Source of the DNA: Mangrovibacter plantisponsor
GTDB taxonomy: Bacteria > Pseudomonadota > Gammaproteobacteria > Enterobacterales > Enterobacteriaceae
Assembly: GCF_003182475.1 (NCBI RefSeq)
Contig: NZ_QGTS01000005.1
Span: forward strand, 62,001-126,000
Direction of reading: 5' to 3'
Length of the DNA stretch: 64,000 bases
Part shown: piece after piece, positions 1 through 10,628 of the stretch
Layout of the letters: every line of letters begins with the position of its first letter
How positions within the stretch are numbered: position 1 is the first letter of the stretch
The notes under the pieces: model-generated
What the model was told of the DNA's origin: nothing
Databases searched by the model: none
Seen by the model: only the letters and a program-made list of their open reading frames with translations
Translations under genes and position numbers: made by a program

Positions 1-47
1 ATGCGTTAAGGCGTAGCATCACTGGCAGAGAATTTGTACAATGCTGC

Positions 48-79
48 GCCCCGGATGAGCGAGCCTGCTCACCCGGGGC
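48..79. terminator. Strong hairpin upstream of rlmN
   Basis: Thirteen-base arms at 48-60 and 67-79 pair with one mismatch around a six-base loop. No T-run follows, so it may be a terminator of the gene upstream (ndk precedes rlmN in E. coli) or an mRNA-end stem. The bases before it (1-47) hold no gene that I can support. Confidence 0.5.
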
Positions 80-138
80 GTATCTATTTACTCATTTACC
101 TGGGGCCATAACGTGTAACAACGAGGCCGGAAAACTTT

Positions 139-1311
139 ATGTCACAACAGATTACCGCACCTGAGTCCGTCACCGTTTCTGACTCGTCAAATTCAAATAC
201 CGGCAAAATCAACCTGCTGGATCTTAACCGCCAACAAATGCGCGCCTTTTTCACTGACATGGGTGAAAAACCGTTTCGCGCAGATCAAGTCATGAAGTGG
301 ATCTATCACTATTGCTGTGATGATTTTGACGAAATGACTGACATCAACAAAGTGTTACGTGGCCGTCTGAAAGCTGTCGCCGAAATTCGCGCACCAGAAG
401 TGGCTGAAGAACAACGCTCTTCTGATGGCACAATCAAATGGGCGATTCAGGTTGGCAGCCAGCGTGTTGAGACCGTGTATATCCCTGAAGATGACCGGGC
501 TACACTGTGTGTTTCATCACAGGTTGGGTGCGCACTGGAATGTAAATTCTGTTCTACCGCTCAGCAAGGCTTTAACCGTAATTTACGGGTGTCTGAAATT
601 ATCGGGCAGGTGTGGCGTGCCGCTAAAATTATTGGTGCAGCGAAAGTCACCGGCCAGCGCCCAATTACCAACGTGGTAATGATGGGAATGGGGGAGCCAT
701 TGCTCAACCTGACCAACGTGGTTCCGGCCATGGAAATCATGCTGGATGACTTTGGCTTTGGCTTATCCAAGCGCCGGGTAACATTATCCACATCAGGCGT
801 AGTACCTGCTCTGGATAAACTGGGCGACATGATTGATGTGGCTCTGGCGATATCTCTGCATGCGCCAACAGATGAAATCCGTGATGAAATTGTCCCGATT
901 AATAAAAAATACAATATTGAGACATTTCTGGCAGGTGTGCGCCGTTACCTGGAAAAATCAAATGCCAACCAGGGGCGTGTCACGGTTGAGTATGTCATGC
1001 TCGATCATGTGAATGACGGCACTGAACATGCACATCAACTGGCGGAGTGTTTGAAAGACACGCCATGTAAAATTAACCTTATTCCCTGGAACCCGTTCCC
1101 GGGGGCACCTTATGACCGTAGCTCCAACAGCCGAATTGACCGTTTTTCCAAGGTGTTAATGGAGTATGGTTTTACCACCATCGTGCGTAAAACACGTGGT
1201 GATGATATTGACGCCGCCTGTGGTCAGTTAGCCGGTGATGTTATTGACCGGACCAAGCGTACAATGCGTAAACGTATGCAGGGTGAACCGATTGCAGTGA
1301 AAAGTGTCTGA
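139..1311 (+). CDS. rlmN: Dual-specificity 23S rRNA (A2503) / tRNA (A37) C2-methyltransferase RlmN
   Basis: Radical-SAM enzyme that methylates C2 of A2503 in 23S rRNA and of A37 in a subset of tRNAs, tuning proofreading at the peptidyl-transferase centre. The 390-residue product shows the CX3CX2C iron-sulfur motif at Cys131, Cys135 and Cys138. The two cysteines of the methyl-transfer cycle fall at about 124 and 361 by alignment with E. coli. The [10 protein letters not shown] and DGTEHAH blocks are typical of the family. The first 22 residues are variable and slightly longer than in E. coli. It leads the conserved rlmN-rodZ-ispG-hisS block. A perfect-pairing stem lies just after its stop. Confidence 0.97.
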   Translation: MSQQITAPESVTVSDSSNSNTGKINLLDLNRQQMRAFFTDMGEKPFRADQVMKWIYHYCCDDFDEMTDINKVLRGRLKAVAEIRAPEVAEEQRSSDGTIKWAIQVGSQRVETVYIPEDDRATLCVSSQVGCALECKFCSTAQQGFNRNLRVSEIIGQVWRAAKIIGAAKVTGQRPITNVVMMGMGEPLLNLTNVVPAMEIMLDDFGFGLSKRRVTLSTSGVVPALDKLGDMIDVALAISLHAPTDEIRDEIVPINKKYNIETFLAGVRRYLEKSNANQGRVTVEYVMLDHVNDGTEHAHQLAECLKDTPCKINLIPWNPFPGAPYDRSSNSRIDRFSKVLMEYGFTTIVRKTRGDDIDAACGQLAGDVIDRTKRTMRKRMQGEPIAVKSV

Positions 1312-1715
1312 CAGGCAGACCTGTGGGCGAAGGCCTGAATATTCAGGTTTTCGTCCACCGCTTGTGATGTGTCATCAATTGTGACAACGAAAGTCTCTGT
1401 TGGCGCAATAATTACGGTGCGTTTTTTTGCACTTTGAGGCAGTATGTAGCGGCACAACAACAGTTTAGCCGCGTAGCTCACCAGACAGGCGTTATTTGGT
1501 GAGAAAGTATCCAGGTGAGGGTGTGGGCATATGCCCAGGGCCGTTGCAATTTGCCAGAAAGTTTTCTGGTGCTGGGTATGCTGGGTGTTTCGGGCGAGCG
1601 GGGTGCCATACTTCGCAACAGGTTATTTCGCGGCGCGGGTCAGTGAGGTCGCTATTGGTGACAGTGCTGGCCGGAGCCAATTTTTTCATTCAAACAGTAC
1701 CAGCAGTTGTAGCTA
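1312..1715. other. 404-bp rlmN-rodZ intergenic region
   Basis: There is no convincing gene here. An 18+18 inverted repeat without a spacer (1323-1340 / 1341-1358) pairs fully in RNA if G-U pairs are allowed and sits 11 nt after the rlmN stop. It has no T-run. Just downstream, TGTCA (1370-1374) and TGACA (1382-1386) form a spaced palindrome of unknown use. The rest should carry the rodZ promoter, but I cannot place it with confidence. Short frames at about 1496-1726 have no ribosome-binding site or recognisable composition. Confidence 0.5.
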
Positions 1716-2726
1716 ATGAATACTGAAGCCACTCACGAACAAAATATCGCACAAACCACGGGCGAACGCCTCCGGGCCGCACGTGAGCAACTTGGACTCA
1801 GCCAGCAGATTGTGGCTGAACGCCTGTGTTTGAAAGTCTCCACAGTTCGGGATATCGAAGACGATAAAGCGCCTTCGGATCTGGCTGCGACCTTTCTCCG
1901 TGGCTATATCCGCTCCTATGCTCGCCTCGTCCATGTTCCCGAAGAAGAACTTTTGCCTGCGCTGGCAAAACAAGCTCCTGTCAGAACCGCTAAAGTTCAG
2001 CCAATGAAAGGTTATGCCATTGGGAAGAGCCGCAAAAAGCGCGACGGCTGGCTGATGGGCTTTACCTGGCTGGTATTACTGGTTGTTATTGGTCTGACTG
2101 GTGCCTGGTGGTGGCAAAACCATAAAGCGCAACAGGCAGAAATTAATTCAATGGCAGATCAGTCCGCCACACCTGCTGATAATGGGCAGTTTGTGCCTTT
2201 GCATAATACCGGTAGCGATGACAACTCCGCTGCTGTGCAGGATAACCCGGCCCCTTCTGATAGCAGTGCCACAGATTCTGCACAGGCGAATACGCCAGCT
2301 CCAACGGCAGATAACAGCGCAGCACCGGCAGATAATTCGGCTGCAGTGGTTTCTCCGGGTCAGGCGAACACCGATTCCTTAACTAATACTGCACCTGCCG
2401 CAACGACTCAGGACTCTGGGGCATTACCAGCAGAACAGGCAACCACAGCCCCAGCAGCCAGTGGTGATTTGGTCATGAATTTCTCTGCTGACTGCTGGCT
2501 GGAAGTGTCCGATTCTACGGGCAAAAAATTGTTCAGCGGCCTGCAACACAAAGACAGTACCTTAAACCTGTCAGGCCAGGCGCCATATAAACTGAAAATT
2601 GGCGCACCCCGTGCAGTCACTATTCAGTTCCAGGGTAAACCCGTTGATATGAGCCGCTATGCCCGGTCTAACCAGGTTGCCCGCCTGACGCTAAATGCAG
2701 AGCCTTCTGCTACTCAGGTGCAGTAA
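1716..2726 (+). CDS. rodZ: Cytoskeleton protein RodZ
   Basis: Bitopic inner-membrane protein that links MreB filaments to the elongation machinery and keeps rod shape. The 336-residue product has a cytoplasmic Cro/CI-like helix-turn-helix domain at about residues 15-85. A single membrane span follows at about 113-132 ([19 protein letters not shown]). Next come a long Ser/Ala/Pro/Thr-rich periplasmic linker with repeated ADNSA-like units (about 145-245) and a C-terminal beta domain (about 250-330). Length and architecture match E. coli RodZ (337). It lies 22 bp upstream of ispG and is probably cotranscribed with it. Confidence 0.95.
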   Translation: MNTEATHEQNIAQTTGERLRAAREQLGLSQQIVAERLCLKVSTVRDIEDDKAPSDLAATFLRGYIRSYARLVHVPEEELLPALAKQAPVRTAKVQPMKGYAIGKSRKKRDGWLMGFTWLVLLVVIGLTGAWWWQNHKAQQAEINSMADQSATPADNGQFVPLHNTGSDDNSAAVQDNPAPSDSSATDSAQANTPAPTADNSAAPADNSAAVVSPGQANTDSLTNTAPAATTQDSGALPAEQATTAPAASGDLVMNFSADCWLEVSDSTGKKLFSGLQHKDSTLNLSGQAPYKLKIGAPRAVTIQFQGKPVDMSRYARSNQVARLTLNAEPSATQVQ

Positions 2727-2748
2727 CGACGCGTTTTCGGAGATTTTT

Positions 2749-3867
2749 ATGCATAACGAAGCGCCCATTCAACGCCGTAAATCTAAACGGATTTACGTAG
2801 GGAATGTGCCAGTCGGCGATGGTGCGCCCATCGCCGTTCAGTCCATGACAAATACCCGCACCACAGATGTTGACGCCACAGTGCAGCAAATTAAGGCCCT
2901 GGAGCGTGTTGGTGCGGATATCGTCCGTGTATCTGTTCCCACCATGGATGCCGCAGAAGCCTTCCGGCTTATCAAGCAACAGGTTGCCGTTCCTCTGGTT
3001 GCCGATATTCATTTCGATTACCGCATAGCGCTGAAAGTTGCCGAATATGGTGTGGATTGTCTGCGCATTAACCCCGGTAATATCGGCAATGAAGAGCGTA
3101 TTCGCCAGGTGGTGGATTGCGCGAAAGATAAAAACATTCCGATTCGTATTGGGGTGAATGCCGGATCCCTTGAAAAGGATCTACAGGAAAAATACGGTGA
3201 GCCAACTCCGCAGGCGTTGCTTGAATCCGCCATGCGCCATGTTGATTATCTGGACAGGCTCAATTTTGATCAGTTCAAAGTCAGTGTGAAAGCCTCTGAT
3301 GTTTTTCTGGCTGTAGAAGCTTACCGCTTGCTGGCAAAGGCCATTGATCAACCTCTGCACCTTGGGATAACCGAAGCAGGTGGTGCGAGAAGTGGTGCGG
3401 TTAAGTCGGCTATTGGGCTCGGGTTACTGCTTTCTGAAGGGATTGGCGATACGTTGCGTGTTTCGCTGGCAGCGGATCCTGTCGAAGAGATCAAAGTTGG
3501 CTTCGATATACTGAAATCCCTGCGCATTCGCTCGCGTGGGATCAACTTCATTGCCTGCCCAACCTGCTCACGCCAGGAGTTTGATGTTATCGGCACAGTG
3601 AATGCGCTGGAACAACGCCTGGAAGATATCATCACACCGATGGATGTTTCTATTATTGGTTGTGTGGTGAACGGGCCAGGCGAAGCGCTGGCTTCAACGA
3701 TGGGTGTTGCAGGTGGTAGCCGCAAAAGTGGCTTCTACGAAGATGGCGTCCGTAAAGACCGCCTGGATAACGACAATATGATAGACCAGCTCGAAGCGAA
3801 AATTCGCGCCAGAGCATCGGTTCTGGACGAAAGCCGTCGTATTGACGTGCAGCAAGTTGAGAAATAA
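2749..3867 (+). CDS. ispG: 4-hydroxy-3-methylbut-2-en-1-yl diphosphate synthase (flavodoxin) IspG
   Basis: Penultimate enzyme of the MEP isoprenoid pathway; it reductively converts MEcPP to HMBPP with a 4Fe-4S cluster fed by flavodoxin. The 372 residues equal the E. coli length. The cluster ligands are seen as CPTC (about 270-273) and the Cys of GCVVNGPGE (about 305). The TIM-barrel part carries the conserved [15 protein letters not shown] segment. The start is ATG 2749 ([12 protein letters not shown]), preceded by GGAGA; the reading frame is open further upstream but that part overlaps rodZ. A SroE-like RNA follows before hisS. Confidence 0.97.
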   Translation: MHNEAPIQRRKSKRIYVGNVPVGDGAPIAVQSMTNTRTTDVDATVQQIKALERVGADIVRVSVPTMDAAEAFRLIKQQVAVPLVADIHFDYRIALKVAEYGVDCLRINPGNIGNEERIRQVVDCAKDKNIPIRIGVNAGSLEKDLQEKYGEPTPQALLESAMRHVDYLDRLNFDQFKVSVKASDVFLAVEAYRLLAKAIDQPLHLGITEAGGARSGAVKSAIGLGLLLSEGIGDTLRVSLAADPVEEIKVGFDILKSLRIRSRGINFIACPTCSRQEFDVIGTVNALEQRLEDIITPMDVSIIGCVVNGPGEALASTMGVAGGSRKSGFYEDGVRKDRLDNDNMIDQLEAKIRARASVLDESRRIDVQQVEK

Positions 3868-3962
3868 CAAAACATGGGAAGCCTGATGCTTCCCGTGTAT
3901 GATTGAACCCACAAAGCAGCCTGGCAACATATAACCGGGTTGATTCGGGTTCATTTTTTTGT
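3868..3962 (+). ncRNA. sroE: SroE-like small RNA in the ispG-hisS gap
   Basis: In E. coli the sRNA SroE lies between ispG (gcpE) and hisS. The same gap here holds a matching layout. A tight hairpin comes first (arms 3876-3882 and 3888-3894, loop CTGAT). It is followed by a long-range pairing of GAACCC (3905-3910) with GGGTTC (3947-3952), then a run of seven T (3954-3960). The call rests on position and secondary-structure layout; the boundaries are approximate. Confidence 0.6.
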
Positions 3963-3981
3963 ATTCAGGAACAGAGATAAC

Positions 3982-5265
3982 GTGGCAAAGAATATTCAAG
4001 CCATTCGCGGCATGAACGATTATCTGCCTGGCGAAACGGCCATCTGGCAGCGTATTGAACGCACATTAAAGCAGGTGCTCGGCAGCTACGGTTATAGTGA
4101 AATCCGTTTGCCGATTGTAGAGCAGACACCGCTATTCAAACGCGCGATTGGTGAAGTGACCGACGTGGTTGAAAAAGAGATGTATACCTTCGAGGACCGC
4201 AATGGCGACAGCCTGACACTGCGTCCGGAAGGCACGGCGGGCTGTGTGCGTGCCGGTATCGAGCATGGTCTGCTGTACAATCAGGAACAGCGCTTGTGGT
4301 ACATCGGGCCGATGTTCCGCCATGAGCGTCCGCAAAAAGGGCGTTATCGCCAGTTTCATCAGTTAGGTGCTGAGGTGTTTGGTCTTCAGGGGCCGGATAT
4401 TGACGCTGAGCTGATTATGCTGACGGCGCGCTGGTGGCGTGCACTGGGTATCGACCAACATGTCAGCCTTGAGCTGAACTCCATTGGTTCGCTGGAAGCC
4501 CGGGCAAATTACCGTGATGCGCTGATTGCTTACCTGGAACAGTATAAAGATAAGCTGGATGAAGACTGCAAGCGCCGCATGTATACCAACCCGTTGCGCG
4601 TTCTTGATTCCAAAAACCCGGAAGTTCAGGCGCTGTTGAATGATGCGCCTGCACTGGGCGACTATCTGGATGAAGAATCTCGTGAGCATTTCGCCGGTTT
4701 GTGCGCGTTCCTTGACGACGCCGGTATCAGCTACACCGTCAATCAGCGCCTGGTGCGCGGCCTTGATTACTACAACCGCACTGTCTTTGAATGGGTAACC
4801 AATAGTCTTGGTGCTCAGGGGACCGTCTGTGCTGGTGGGCGTTACGATGGCCTGGTTGAACAACTCGGTGGGCGTGCGACGCCAGCTGTTGGTTTTGCCA
4901 TGGGGCTGGAACGTCTTGTTTTGCTGGTTCAGGCAGTTAACCCGGAATTTACTGCAGATTCTGTTGTCGATATTTACCTGGTGGCATCTGGCAACGGTAC
5001 CCAGTCTCCTGCAATGCAACTGGCGGAGCAGGTACGTGACAGCTTGCCTGGCTGTAAACTGATGACGAACTATGGTGGCGGGAACTTCAAAAAGCAGTTT
5101 GCCCGGGCAGATAAATGGGGCGCACGTGTTGCGCTGGTGCTGGGTGAAAATGAAGTCGCAAACCAGCAAGTCGTGGTGAAAGATTTGCGTTCAGGCGAGC
5201 AGGAAACCGTTTCTCAACGTGACGTAGCTGGCCATTTGAAAACGCTGCTGGGCGAATCCCGGTAA
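3982..5265 (+). CDS. hisS: Histidyl-tRNA synthetase
   Basis: Class II aminoacyl-tRNA synthetase that charges tRNA-His in the cytoplasm. The 427-residue product shows class II motif 2 ([15 protein letters not shown]) at about 113-127 and the histidine-binding block [15 protein letters not shown] at about 256-270. An anticodon-binding domain follows from about 330. The start is taken as GTG 3982, giving [13 protein letters not shown] as in E. coli, which also uses GTG. The frame is open for 14 more codons upstream, but those fall in the SroE-like terminator. Confidence 0.97.
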   Translation: MAKNIQAIRGMNDYLPGETAIWQRIERTLKQVLGSYGYSEIRLPIVEQTPLFKRAIGEVTDVVEKEMYTFEDRNGDSLTLRPEGTAGCVRAGIEHGLLYNQEQRLWYIGPMFRHERPQKGRYRQFHQLGAEVFGLQGPDIDAELIMLTARWWRALGIDQHVSLELNSIGSLEARANYRDALIAYLEQYKDKLDEDCKRRMYTNPLRVLDSKNPEVQALLNDAPALGDYLDEESREHFAGLCAFLDDAGISYTVNQRLVRGLDYYNRTVFEWVTNSLGAQGTVCAGGRYDGLVEQLGGRATPAVGFAMGLERLVLLVQAVNPEFTADSVVDIYLVASGNGTQSPAMQLAEQVRDSLPGCKLMTNYGGGNFKKQFARADKWGARVALVLGENEVANQQVVVKDLRSGEQETVSQRDVAGHLKTLLGESR

Positions 5266-5289
5266 CTTATCGTTAAGGAGAAGGATTGC

Positions 5290-5913
5290 GTGGAGATTTA
5301 CGACAACGAGAACGAACAAGTTGAAGCAGTCAAACGCTTCTTCATCGAGAACGGCAAAGCGCTGGCTGTCGGCGTCGTGTTAGGTATTGGTGCACTGGTA
5401 GGCTGGCGTTACTGGGCAAGCCACCAGGTGGACTCATCTCGCGAGTCATCTATGGTGTATCAGAACACGGTTCAGGCATTGAAAGCGGATAAACCAGGCA
5501 GCCTTGCTGCCGCGGAAAAATTTGTCGCTGATAATAAAGGTACTTATGGTGCTCTGGCATCACTTGATGTAGCAGAACAACTCGTCAACAAAAAGGATTT
5601 TGCCAATGCTGCCGCGCAACTGAAGGCTGGCCTGGCTGATACCTCTGATGAAAACCTTAAGGCACTGATTGGCTTGCGTCTGGCGCGTATCCAGGTGGAG
5701 TTAAAACAGGCTGATGATGCACTGGCAACGCTTGGCAGCATTAAAGGTGATGGCTGGAGTGCCATGGTTGCTGACATCAAAGGCGATGCGCTGTTAAGTA
5801 AAGGCGATACCAAATCTGCCCGCGAAGCGTGGAGCAAAGGTGTGGGCATTGCCGATGCCTCGCCAGCACTGCGTAATATGATGCAAATGAAAATGAATAA
5901 TTTGTCCAGCTGA
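5290..5913 (+). CDS. yfgM: Ancillary SecYEG translocon subunit YfgM
   Basis: Inner-membrane protein with a large periplasmic domain that works with PpiD at the Sec translocon and influences the Rcs response. The 207 residues hold a short cytoplasmic N-terminus, one membrane span at about 24-42 and a TPR-like alpha-helical periplasmic domain (about 55-207) ending MKMNNLSS. The start is GTG 5290 behind a strong AAGGAG site. It sits 24 bp after hisS and 10 bp before bamB, so envelope-biogenesis genes follow hisS in one run. Confidence 0.93.
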   Translation: MEIYDNENEQVEAVKRFFIENGKALAVGVVLGIGALVGWRYWASHQVDSSRESSMVYQNTVQALKADKPGSLAAAEKFVADNKGTYGALASLDVAEQLVNKKDFANAAAQLKAGLADTSDENLKALIGLRLARIQVELKQADDALATLGSIKGDGWSAMVADIKGDALLSKGDTKSAREAWSKGVGIADASPALRNMMQMKMNNLSS

Positions 5914-5923
5914 GAGGGCACCA

Positions 5924-7105
5924 ATGCAATTGCGTAAATTAGTTTTGCCAGGGCTGCTGTCTGTTACTTTGCTTAGTGGGTGCTCACTGTTTAGCGGCGA
6001 AGAAGACGTAGTAAAAATGTCTCCACTGCCCACCGTTGAAAACCAGTTCACGCCATCTACTGCGTGGGATGTTTCAGTGGGAAGCGGTATTGGCAAGTAT
6101 TATTCGAATCTCCACCCGACAGCAGATGCCGGTGTGGTTTATGCCGCAGACCGTCATGGTCGTGTAAAAGCGCTCAGTGAATCTGATGGCAAAGAAGTCT
6201 GGTCGGTTGATTTGTCAGAAAAAACCGGCTTTTTCTCCAGCAACCTGCCAGCCTTGCTTTCTGGTGGCCTGACTGTTGCTGGTGGCCACGTTTATGTGGG
6301 AAGTGAGAAAGCCAAAGTTTATGCGCTGAATACTTCCGATGGCAGCGTTGCCTGGCAGACGACTGTGGCTGGTGAAGCTTTATCCCGCCCGGTTGTAAGT
6401 GACGGTGTGGTACTGGTTCATACTGGTAACGGTCAGTTGCAGGCACTGGATGAAAACACGGGTGCCATCAAATGGACAGTGAACCTGGATATGCCGTCAC
6501 TGACACTGCGTGGCGAGTCTGCACCTGCTACAGCTTACGGTGCTGCGATTGTTGGTGGCGATAATGGCCGTGTGACTGCGGTATTATTGCAACCCGGTCA
6601 GATGATTTGGCAACAACGTATCTCCCAGTCGACCGGTCCGACTGAGATCGATCGCCTGAGCGATGTTGATACCACACCAGTTATTGTCAACGGGGTTGTC
6701 TATGCGCTGGCATATAACGGTAACCTGACAGCACTTGACCTGCGTTCAGGCCAGATAATCTGGAAACGCGACCTGGGTTCAGTGAATGACATGGTAGTTG
6801 ATGCTGGTCGTATCTACATGGTTGACCAGAATGACCGTGTACTGGCGTTGAGTACTGACGGTGGTGTTACTCAGTGGACCCAGAGTGATTTACTGCACCG
6901 CCTGTTGACTGCGCCAGTGCTGTATAATGGTTACCTGGTTGTTGGCGATAGCGAAGGGTATATGCACTGGATAGACCCAGACAACGGTCACTTCGTTGCA
7001 CAACAGAAAGTGGACAGCTCAGGCTTCCTGACCAACCCGATTGTCGCGGATGGTAAATTGCTGATTCAGGCTAAAGATGGCACGTTATATGCCATAACCC
7101 GCTAA
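5924..7105 (+). CDS. bamB: Outer-membrane assembly lipoprotein BamB
   Basis: Eight-bladed PQQ-like beta-propeller lipoprotein that binds BamA and helps beta-barrel proteins fold in the outer membrane. The 393-residue precursor has a lipobox LLSGC with the lipidated Cys at position 20. Repeated propeller signatures such as VYALNTSDGSVAWQT and LTALDLRSGQIIWKR are present. Length matches E. coli (392). It is the last gene before the hairpin at 7129-7159 that separates it from der. Confidence 0.96.
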   Translation: MQLRKLVLPGLLSVTLLSGCSLFSGEEDVVKMSPLPTVENQFTPSTAWDVSVGSGIGKYYSNLHPTADAGVVYAADRHGRVKALSESDGKEVWSVDLSEKTGFFSSNLPALLSGGLTVAGGHVYVGSEKAKVYALNTSDGSVAWQTTVAGEALSRPVVSDGVVLVHTGNGQLQALDENTGAIKWTVNLDMPSLTLRGESAPATAYGAAIVGGDNGRVTAVLLQPGQMIWQQRISQSTGPTEIDRLSDVDTTPVIVNGVVYALAYNGNLTALDLRSGQIIWKRDLGSVNDMVVDAGRIYMVDQNDRVLALSTDGGVTQWTQSDLLHRLLTAPVLYNGYLVVGDSEGYMHWIDPDNGHFVAQQKVDSSGFLTNPIVADGKLLIQAKDGTLYAITR

Positions 7106-7128
7106 ACTATCCGGGTGTGATATCAGCT

Positions 7129-7159
7129 AAACGGCTCCTGATTTCGCCAGGGGCCGTTT
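7129..7159 (+). terminator. Hairpin between bamB and der
   Basis: Twelve-base arms at 7129-7140 and 7148-7159 pair with one G-U around a seven-base loop. The following TTTCCTGTTT is only a weak U-tract, so partial readthrough into der is plausible. Confidence 0.55.
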
Positions 7160-7229
7160 CCTGTTTATAGTCAGGCGCACTTTTTTGGTGGTGCCTGGCT
7201 GGTTTTTTTTAAGTTATGAGGCTTTGAAA

Positions 7230-8708
7230 ATGATACCTGTGGTCGCGCTGGTCGGGCGCCCGAATGTGGGTAAATCCACATTATTTAACCGTTTAACGCG
7301 CACCCGCGATGCACTGGTGGCGGATTTCCCTGGATTAACCCGGGACCGTAAATATGGTCGCGCTGAAATTGAAGGCCGCGAGTACATTGTGATTGATACT
7401 GGCGGCATCGACGGCACTGAAGACGGCGTAGAAACGCTGATGGCAGAACAATCACTTCAGGCAATTGAAGAAGCGGATGTTGTGTTATTCATGGTAGATG
7501 CTCGCGCGGGATTGATGCCTGCCGATAAAGCTATCGCCAAACACCTGCGTAGTCGTGAAAAGCCTACCTTTGTTGTCGCAAACAAAACTGACGGTATTGA
7601 TCCGGACCATGCTGTTACGGATTTCTATGCTTTGGGCATGGGGGAAATTGTCCCTATTGCTGCAGCCCATGGCCGTGGTGTTACCAGCCTGCTCGAACAG
7701 GTTCTCCTGCCCTGGATGGAAGATATCAGCCCATCTGAGCCTGTTGATGAAGATGCGGAGTATTGGGCTGCTCTGGCGGCAAAAGAAGCCGGTGAACCGG
7801 AAGAAGAGCCAGAGGATGATTTTGACCCGCAGTCTTTACCTATCAAACTGGCAATTGTGGGCCGCCCTAACGTGGGTAAGTCAACACTGACTAACCGTAT
7901 TCTCGGTGAAGACCGGGTTGTGGTTTACGACATGCCAGGCACCACGCGTGACAGTATTTATATCCCGATGCAACGTGACGAGCGTGAATACGTGTTGATA
8001 GATACCGCGGGTGTGCGTAAACGCGGCAAAATCACCGACACCGTTGAGAAATTCTCAGTTATTAAAACCCTGCAGGCGATTGAAGACGCGAACGTAGTGC
8101 TGCTGGTTATTGATGCCCGCGAAGGGATTTCAGACCAGGATCTTTCCCTGCTGGGCTTTATCCTCAATAGTGGGCGCTCACTGGTAATTGTCGTGAACAA
8201 GTGGGATGGCCTGAGCCAGGAAGTGCGTGAGCAGGTAAAAGAAACTCTGGATTACCGCCTGGGCTTTATTGACTTCGCCCGGGTTCACTTTATTTCCGCT
8301 CTGCATGGCAGTGGTGTGGGTAACTTGTTTGAATCAGTACGCGAAGCCTATGACAGCGCCACAAAACGTGTGAGCACTGCCATGCTGACCCGTATTATGA
8401 CGATGGCAGTAGACGATCATCAGCCACCTCTGGTGCGTGGTCGCCGTGTGAAACTGAAATATGCCCACGCAGGTGGTTACAACCCGCCTATCGTGGTAAT
8501 TCACGGCAACCAGGTGAAAGACCTGCCGGATTCCTACAAACGCTACCTGATGAACTACTTCCGCAAGTCGCTGGAAGTAATGGGCACGCCGATTCGTATT
8601 CAGTTTAAAGAAGGCGAGAACCCGTATGCGAATAAGCGCAATACGCTGACCCCAACGCAGATGCGTAAGCGTAAGCGCCTGATTAAGCATATTAAGAAAA
8701 GTAAATAA
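7230..8708 (+). CDS. der: Ribosome-assembly GTPase Der (EngA)
   Basis: Essential tandem GTPase needed for maturation of the 50S ribosomal subunit. The 492 residues contain two G domains. The first has P-loop GRPNVGKST (9-17), DTGG and NKTD. The second has P-loop GRPNVGKST at about 210, DTAG and NKWD. A C-terminal KH-like domain follows from about 385, with a very basic tail. The start is ATG 7230 ([12 protein letters not shown]), with GAGG nine bases upstream. A strong intrinsic terminator follows. Confidence 0.97.
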   Translation: MIPVVALVGRPNVGKSTLFNRLTRTRDALVADFPGLTRDRKYGRAEIEGREYIVIDTGGIDGTEDGVETLMAEQSLQAIEEADVVLFMVDARAGLMPADKAIAKHLRSREKPTFVVANKTDGIDPDHAVTDFYALGMGEIVPIAAAHGRGVTSLLEQVLLPWMEDISPSEPVDEDAEYWAALAAKEAGEPEEEPEDDFDPQSLPIKLAIVGRPNVGKSTLTNRILGEDRVVVYDMPGTTRDSIYIPMQRDEREYVLIDTAGVRKRGKITDTVEKFSVIKTLQAIEDANVVLLVIDAREGISDQDLSLLGFILNSGRSLVIVVNKWDGLSQEVREQVKETLDYRLGFIDFARVHFISALHGSGVGNLFESVREAYDSATKRVSTAMLTRIMTMAVDDHQPPLVRGRRVKLKYAHAGGYNPPIVVIHGNQVKDLPDSYKRYLMNYFRKSLEVMGTPIRIQFKEGENPYANKRNTLTPTQMRKRKRLIKHIKKSK

Positions 8709-8736
8709 GCGGCCGAATATCGTTTATTGAACCAGA

Positions 8737-8768
8737 AAATACAGCGCCCGCGGGTGCTGTATTTTTTT
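8737..8768 (+). terminator. Intrinsic terminator of der
   Basis: Twelve-base arms 8737-8748 and 8753-8764 pair with one G-U and a CGCG loop, directly followed by a T-run to 8768. Confidence 0.85.
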
Positions 8769-8855
8769 AAGCTTTTGCAGCGCAAAATGTTACTGAACAG
8801 GCAGGCTGTGGCGCGTAAACTATCACCAGAAATACAGAATAATCAGGGAGTAAAA

Positions 8856-9077
8856 ATGGAATACCGTTGCCCCGAATGCCAGGGTGAATGCACTCAACAG
8901 GGTGAACACTGGGTGTGTGAGAAATGCCATAAAACTATGGTGTTACAGCCTCTGTGCCCTGAGTGCCATAAACCGCTGGAAGTACTAAAAGCCTGCGGCG
9001 CAGTAGATTATTTCTGCCAGAACGGCCATGGGCTGATTTCCAAAAAGCGCGTGGAGTGGCAACCTGTAGCCGGTTAA
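8856..9077 (+). CDS. yfgJ: Zinc-ribbon protein YfgJ (DUF1407 family)
   Basis: Small 73-residue protein with four CXXC knuckles (CPEC, CEKC, CPEC, and a late Cys pair), typical of a double zinc ribbon. The C-terminal block ([24 protein letters not shown]) is nearly identical to E. coli YfgJ (71 residues). The precise function is unknown. The start is ATG 8856 behind CAGGGAG; the frame is open upstream, but that part overlaps the der terminator. Its stop overlaps the stop of convergent xseA by 4 bp. Confidence 0.92.
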   Translation: MEYRCPECQGECTQQGEHWVCEKCHKTMVLQPLCPECHKPLEVLKACGAVDYFCQNGHGLISKKRVEWQPVAG

Positions 9078-10459
9078 TCCTGAGATGTTTTACGTACCCG
9101 CTGTCGGCCTTTTTTGACCGGGGAAATCGCAGTAACCTGGCTTTGTACCACGCCATCTTTGAGCCGGGTAGTTAAGGTTTCACCTGCCTGAATTTGGGTA
9201 ACCGCTTTAACCACTTCACCTTTTCCGGTGACTGTTACGCTGTAGCCGCGGGCAAGCGTTGCTAACGGGCTGACAGCCTCCAGGTGGGTCACCGCCAGAC
9301 CAAACCGCTCACGGGTTTGCCCTAACTGGCTGCGGATTGCCTGGGTCATACGGAAGCTTGCTTGCTGCAGTGTAGCGCTGGCGCGCTGGATGCGCATGCC
9401 GGGGTGTTGCTGCTGTAAGCGCTGGTTAAGGCGCTGTTGTTGCAACTGACCGCGTTTCAGGCGAGTTTCCAGCGCAGAAGACAGGCGCTGGCGCAGAGCC
9501 AGCAGCCGTGTTTGCTGGCGAGCCAGGCGCAACTGTGGGTGCTGTTGCTCCAGGCGGTGGCGCAACTGGCTGAAACGCTGCTGGCGCTGGGCAATATAGT
9601 AATCCATTGCCATTTCCAGCCGTTGTTGCTGGCTGGTGAGCTGGCGCACCAGTTCTTGTTGGTTACGGCTGACAACTTCGGCGGCAGCAGAAGGGGTAGG
9701 GGCGCGTAAATCGGCGACGAAGTCAGCAATAGTGACGTCAGTTTCATGGCCGACGGCACTAACGACCGGGATGCTGCTTGCCACAATAGCCCGCGCTACC
9801 GCTTCTTCGTTAAAACACCACAAATCTTCCAGTGAACCACCGCCACGGCCAACAATCAGAACATCACATTCGGCCCGTTTATTGGCCAGTGCTATCATCC
9901 GCACTATTTGCCCGGTTGCATCTGCCCCCTGAACGGCTGTGGGGTAAATGACTACCGGTAATGCCGGATCCCGCCGTTTTAAAATGTGCAGAATATCCTG
10001 CAATGCCGCCCCGGTTGCAGAGGTGACAATGCCAACACAAGTTGCCGGTGCAGGAAGCGGTTTTTTGAGTGCCGGGTCAAAAAGGCCTTCATCGGCCAGG
10101 CGTTGTTTAAGCTGAGCAAATTTTTGCTGCAGCAAACCTTCACCGGCAGGCTGCATGCTTTCTGCAATAAGTTGGTAGTCTCCACGCGGTTCATAGAGCG
10201 TGACACTGGCTCGCACTAATACTTGTTGCCCGTGTTGTGGGCGGAAAGTGACACGACGGTTGCTGTTGCGAAACATAGCGCAACGCACCTGAGCATTGTC
10301 ATCTTTGAGAGTGAAGTACCAGTGCCCGGAAGAGGGCTGCGAAAGGTTGGATATTTCACCACTGACCCAAATTTGCCCAAGGTCTTGCTCCAGCAACGTA
10401 CGCACTGCCTGATTCAGCCGGCTAACAGAAAAAATTGATGGAGAATTAAACTGTGACAT
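9074..10459 (-). CDS. xseA: Exonuclease VII large subunit
   Basis: Large subunit of ExoVII, which degrades single-stranded DNA from either end in mismatch repair and damage processing; it needs several XseB copies. The 461 residues show an N-terminal OB fold (about 10-110), a catalytic region with the [11 protein letters not shown] block (about 235) and the [25 protein letters not shown] region. A long Gln/Arg-rich coiled coil follows at about 290-390, then a short C-terminal segment. It is divergent from guaB, as in E. coli. Confidence 0.96.
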   Translation of the reverse strand: MSQFNSPSIFSVSRLNQAVRTLLEQDLGQIWVSGEISNLSQPSSGHWYFTLKDDNAQVRCAMFRNSNRRVTFRPQHGQQVLVRASVTLYEPRGDYQLIAESMQPAGEGLLQQKFAQLKQRLADEGLFDPALKKPLPAPATCVGIVTSATGAALQDILHILKRRDPALPVVIYPTAVQGADATGQIVRMIALANKRAECDVLIVGRGGGSLEDLWCFNEEAVARAIVASSIPVVSAVGHETDVTIADFVADLRAPTPSAAAEVVSRNQQELVRQLTSQQQRLEMAMDYYIAQRQQRFSQLRHRLEQQHPQLRLARQQTRLLALRQRLSSALETRLKRGQLQQQRLNQRLQQQHPGMRIQRASATLQQASFRMTQAIRSQLGQTRERFGLAVTHLEAVSPLATLARGYSVTVTGKGEVVKAVTQIQAGETLTTRLKDGVVQSQVTAISPVKKGRQRVRKTSQD

Positions 10460-10531
10460 GTGACCTGGATCAAATTCTAAATCAGCAAGTTAATCAGTCG
10501 ATAGTAACCCGCCTGTCAGTGAAGGCAAGAC

Positions 10532-10600
10532 TTTTTAGTAAAAAAATGTAGCCGCCACCCTTTATGCTCTGTATAATGCCGCGGCAATATTTTATCTGTT
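10532..10600 (+). promoter_or_regulatory. guaBA promoter with GC-rich discriminator
   Basis: A perfect -10 hexamer TATAAT lies at 10572-10577, 52 bp before guaB, and is followed at once by the GC-rich GCCGCGGC. An A/T tract (about 10532-10547) sits where an UP element would. Such a layout is typical of promoters under stringent and growth-rate control, as known for E. coli guaB. The -35 is poor. I found no good PurR operator here. Confidence 0.6.
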
Positions 10601-10628
10601 CTCATTCATCCCAGGTTGAGATATTGCC

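Noticed and set aside
1496-1726. 76-codon frame upstream of rodZ
   Set aside because: No ribosome-binding site, low-complexity composition and overlap with the rodZ start.
4363-5169. 268-codon frame antisense to hisS
   Set aside because: Shadow frame without start signals or recognisable domains.
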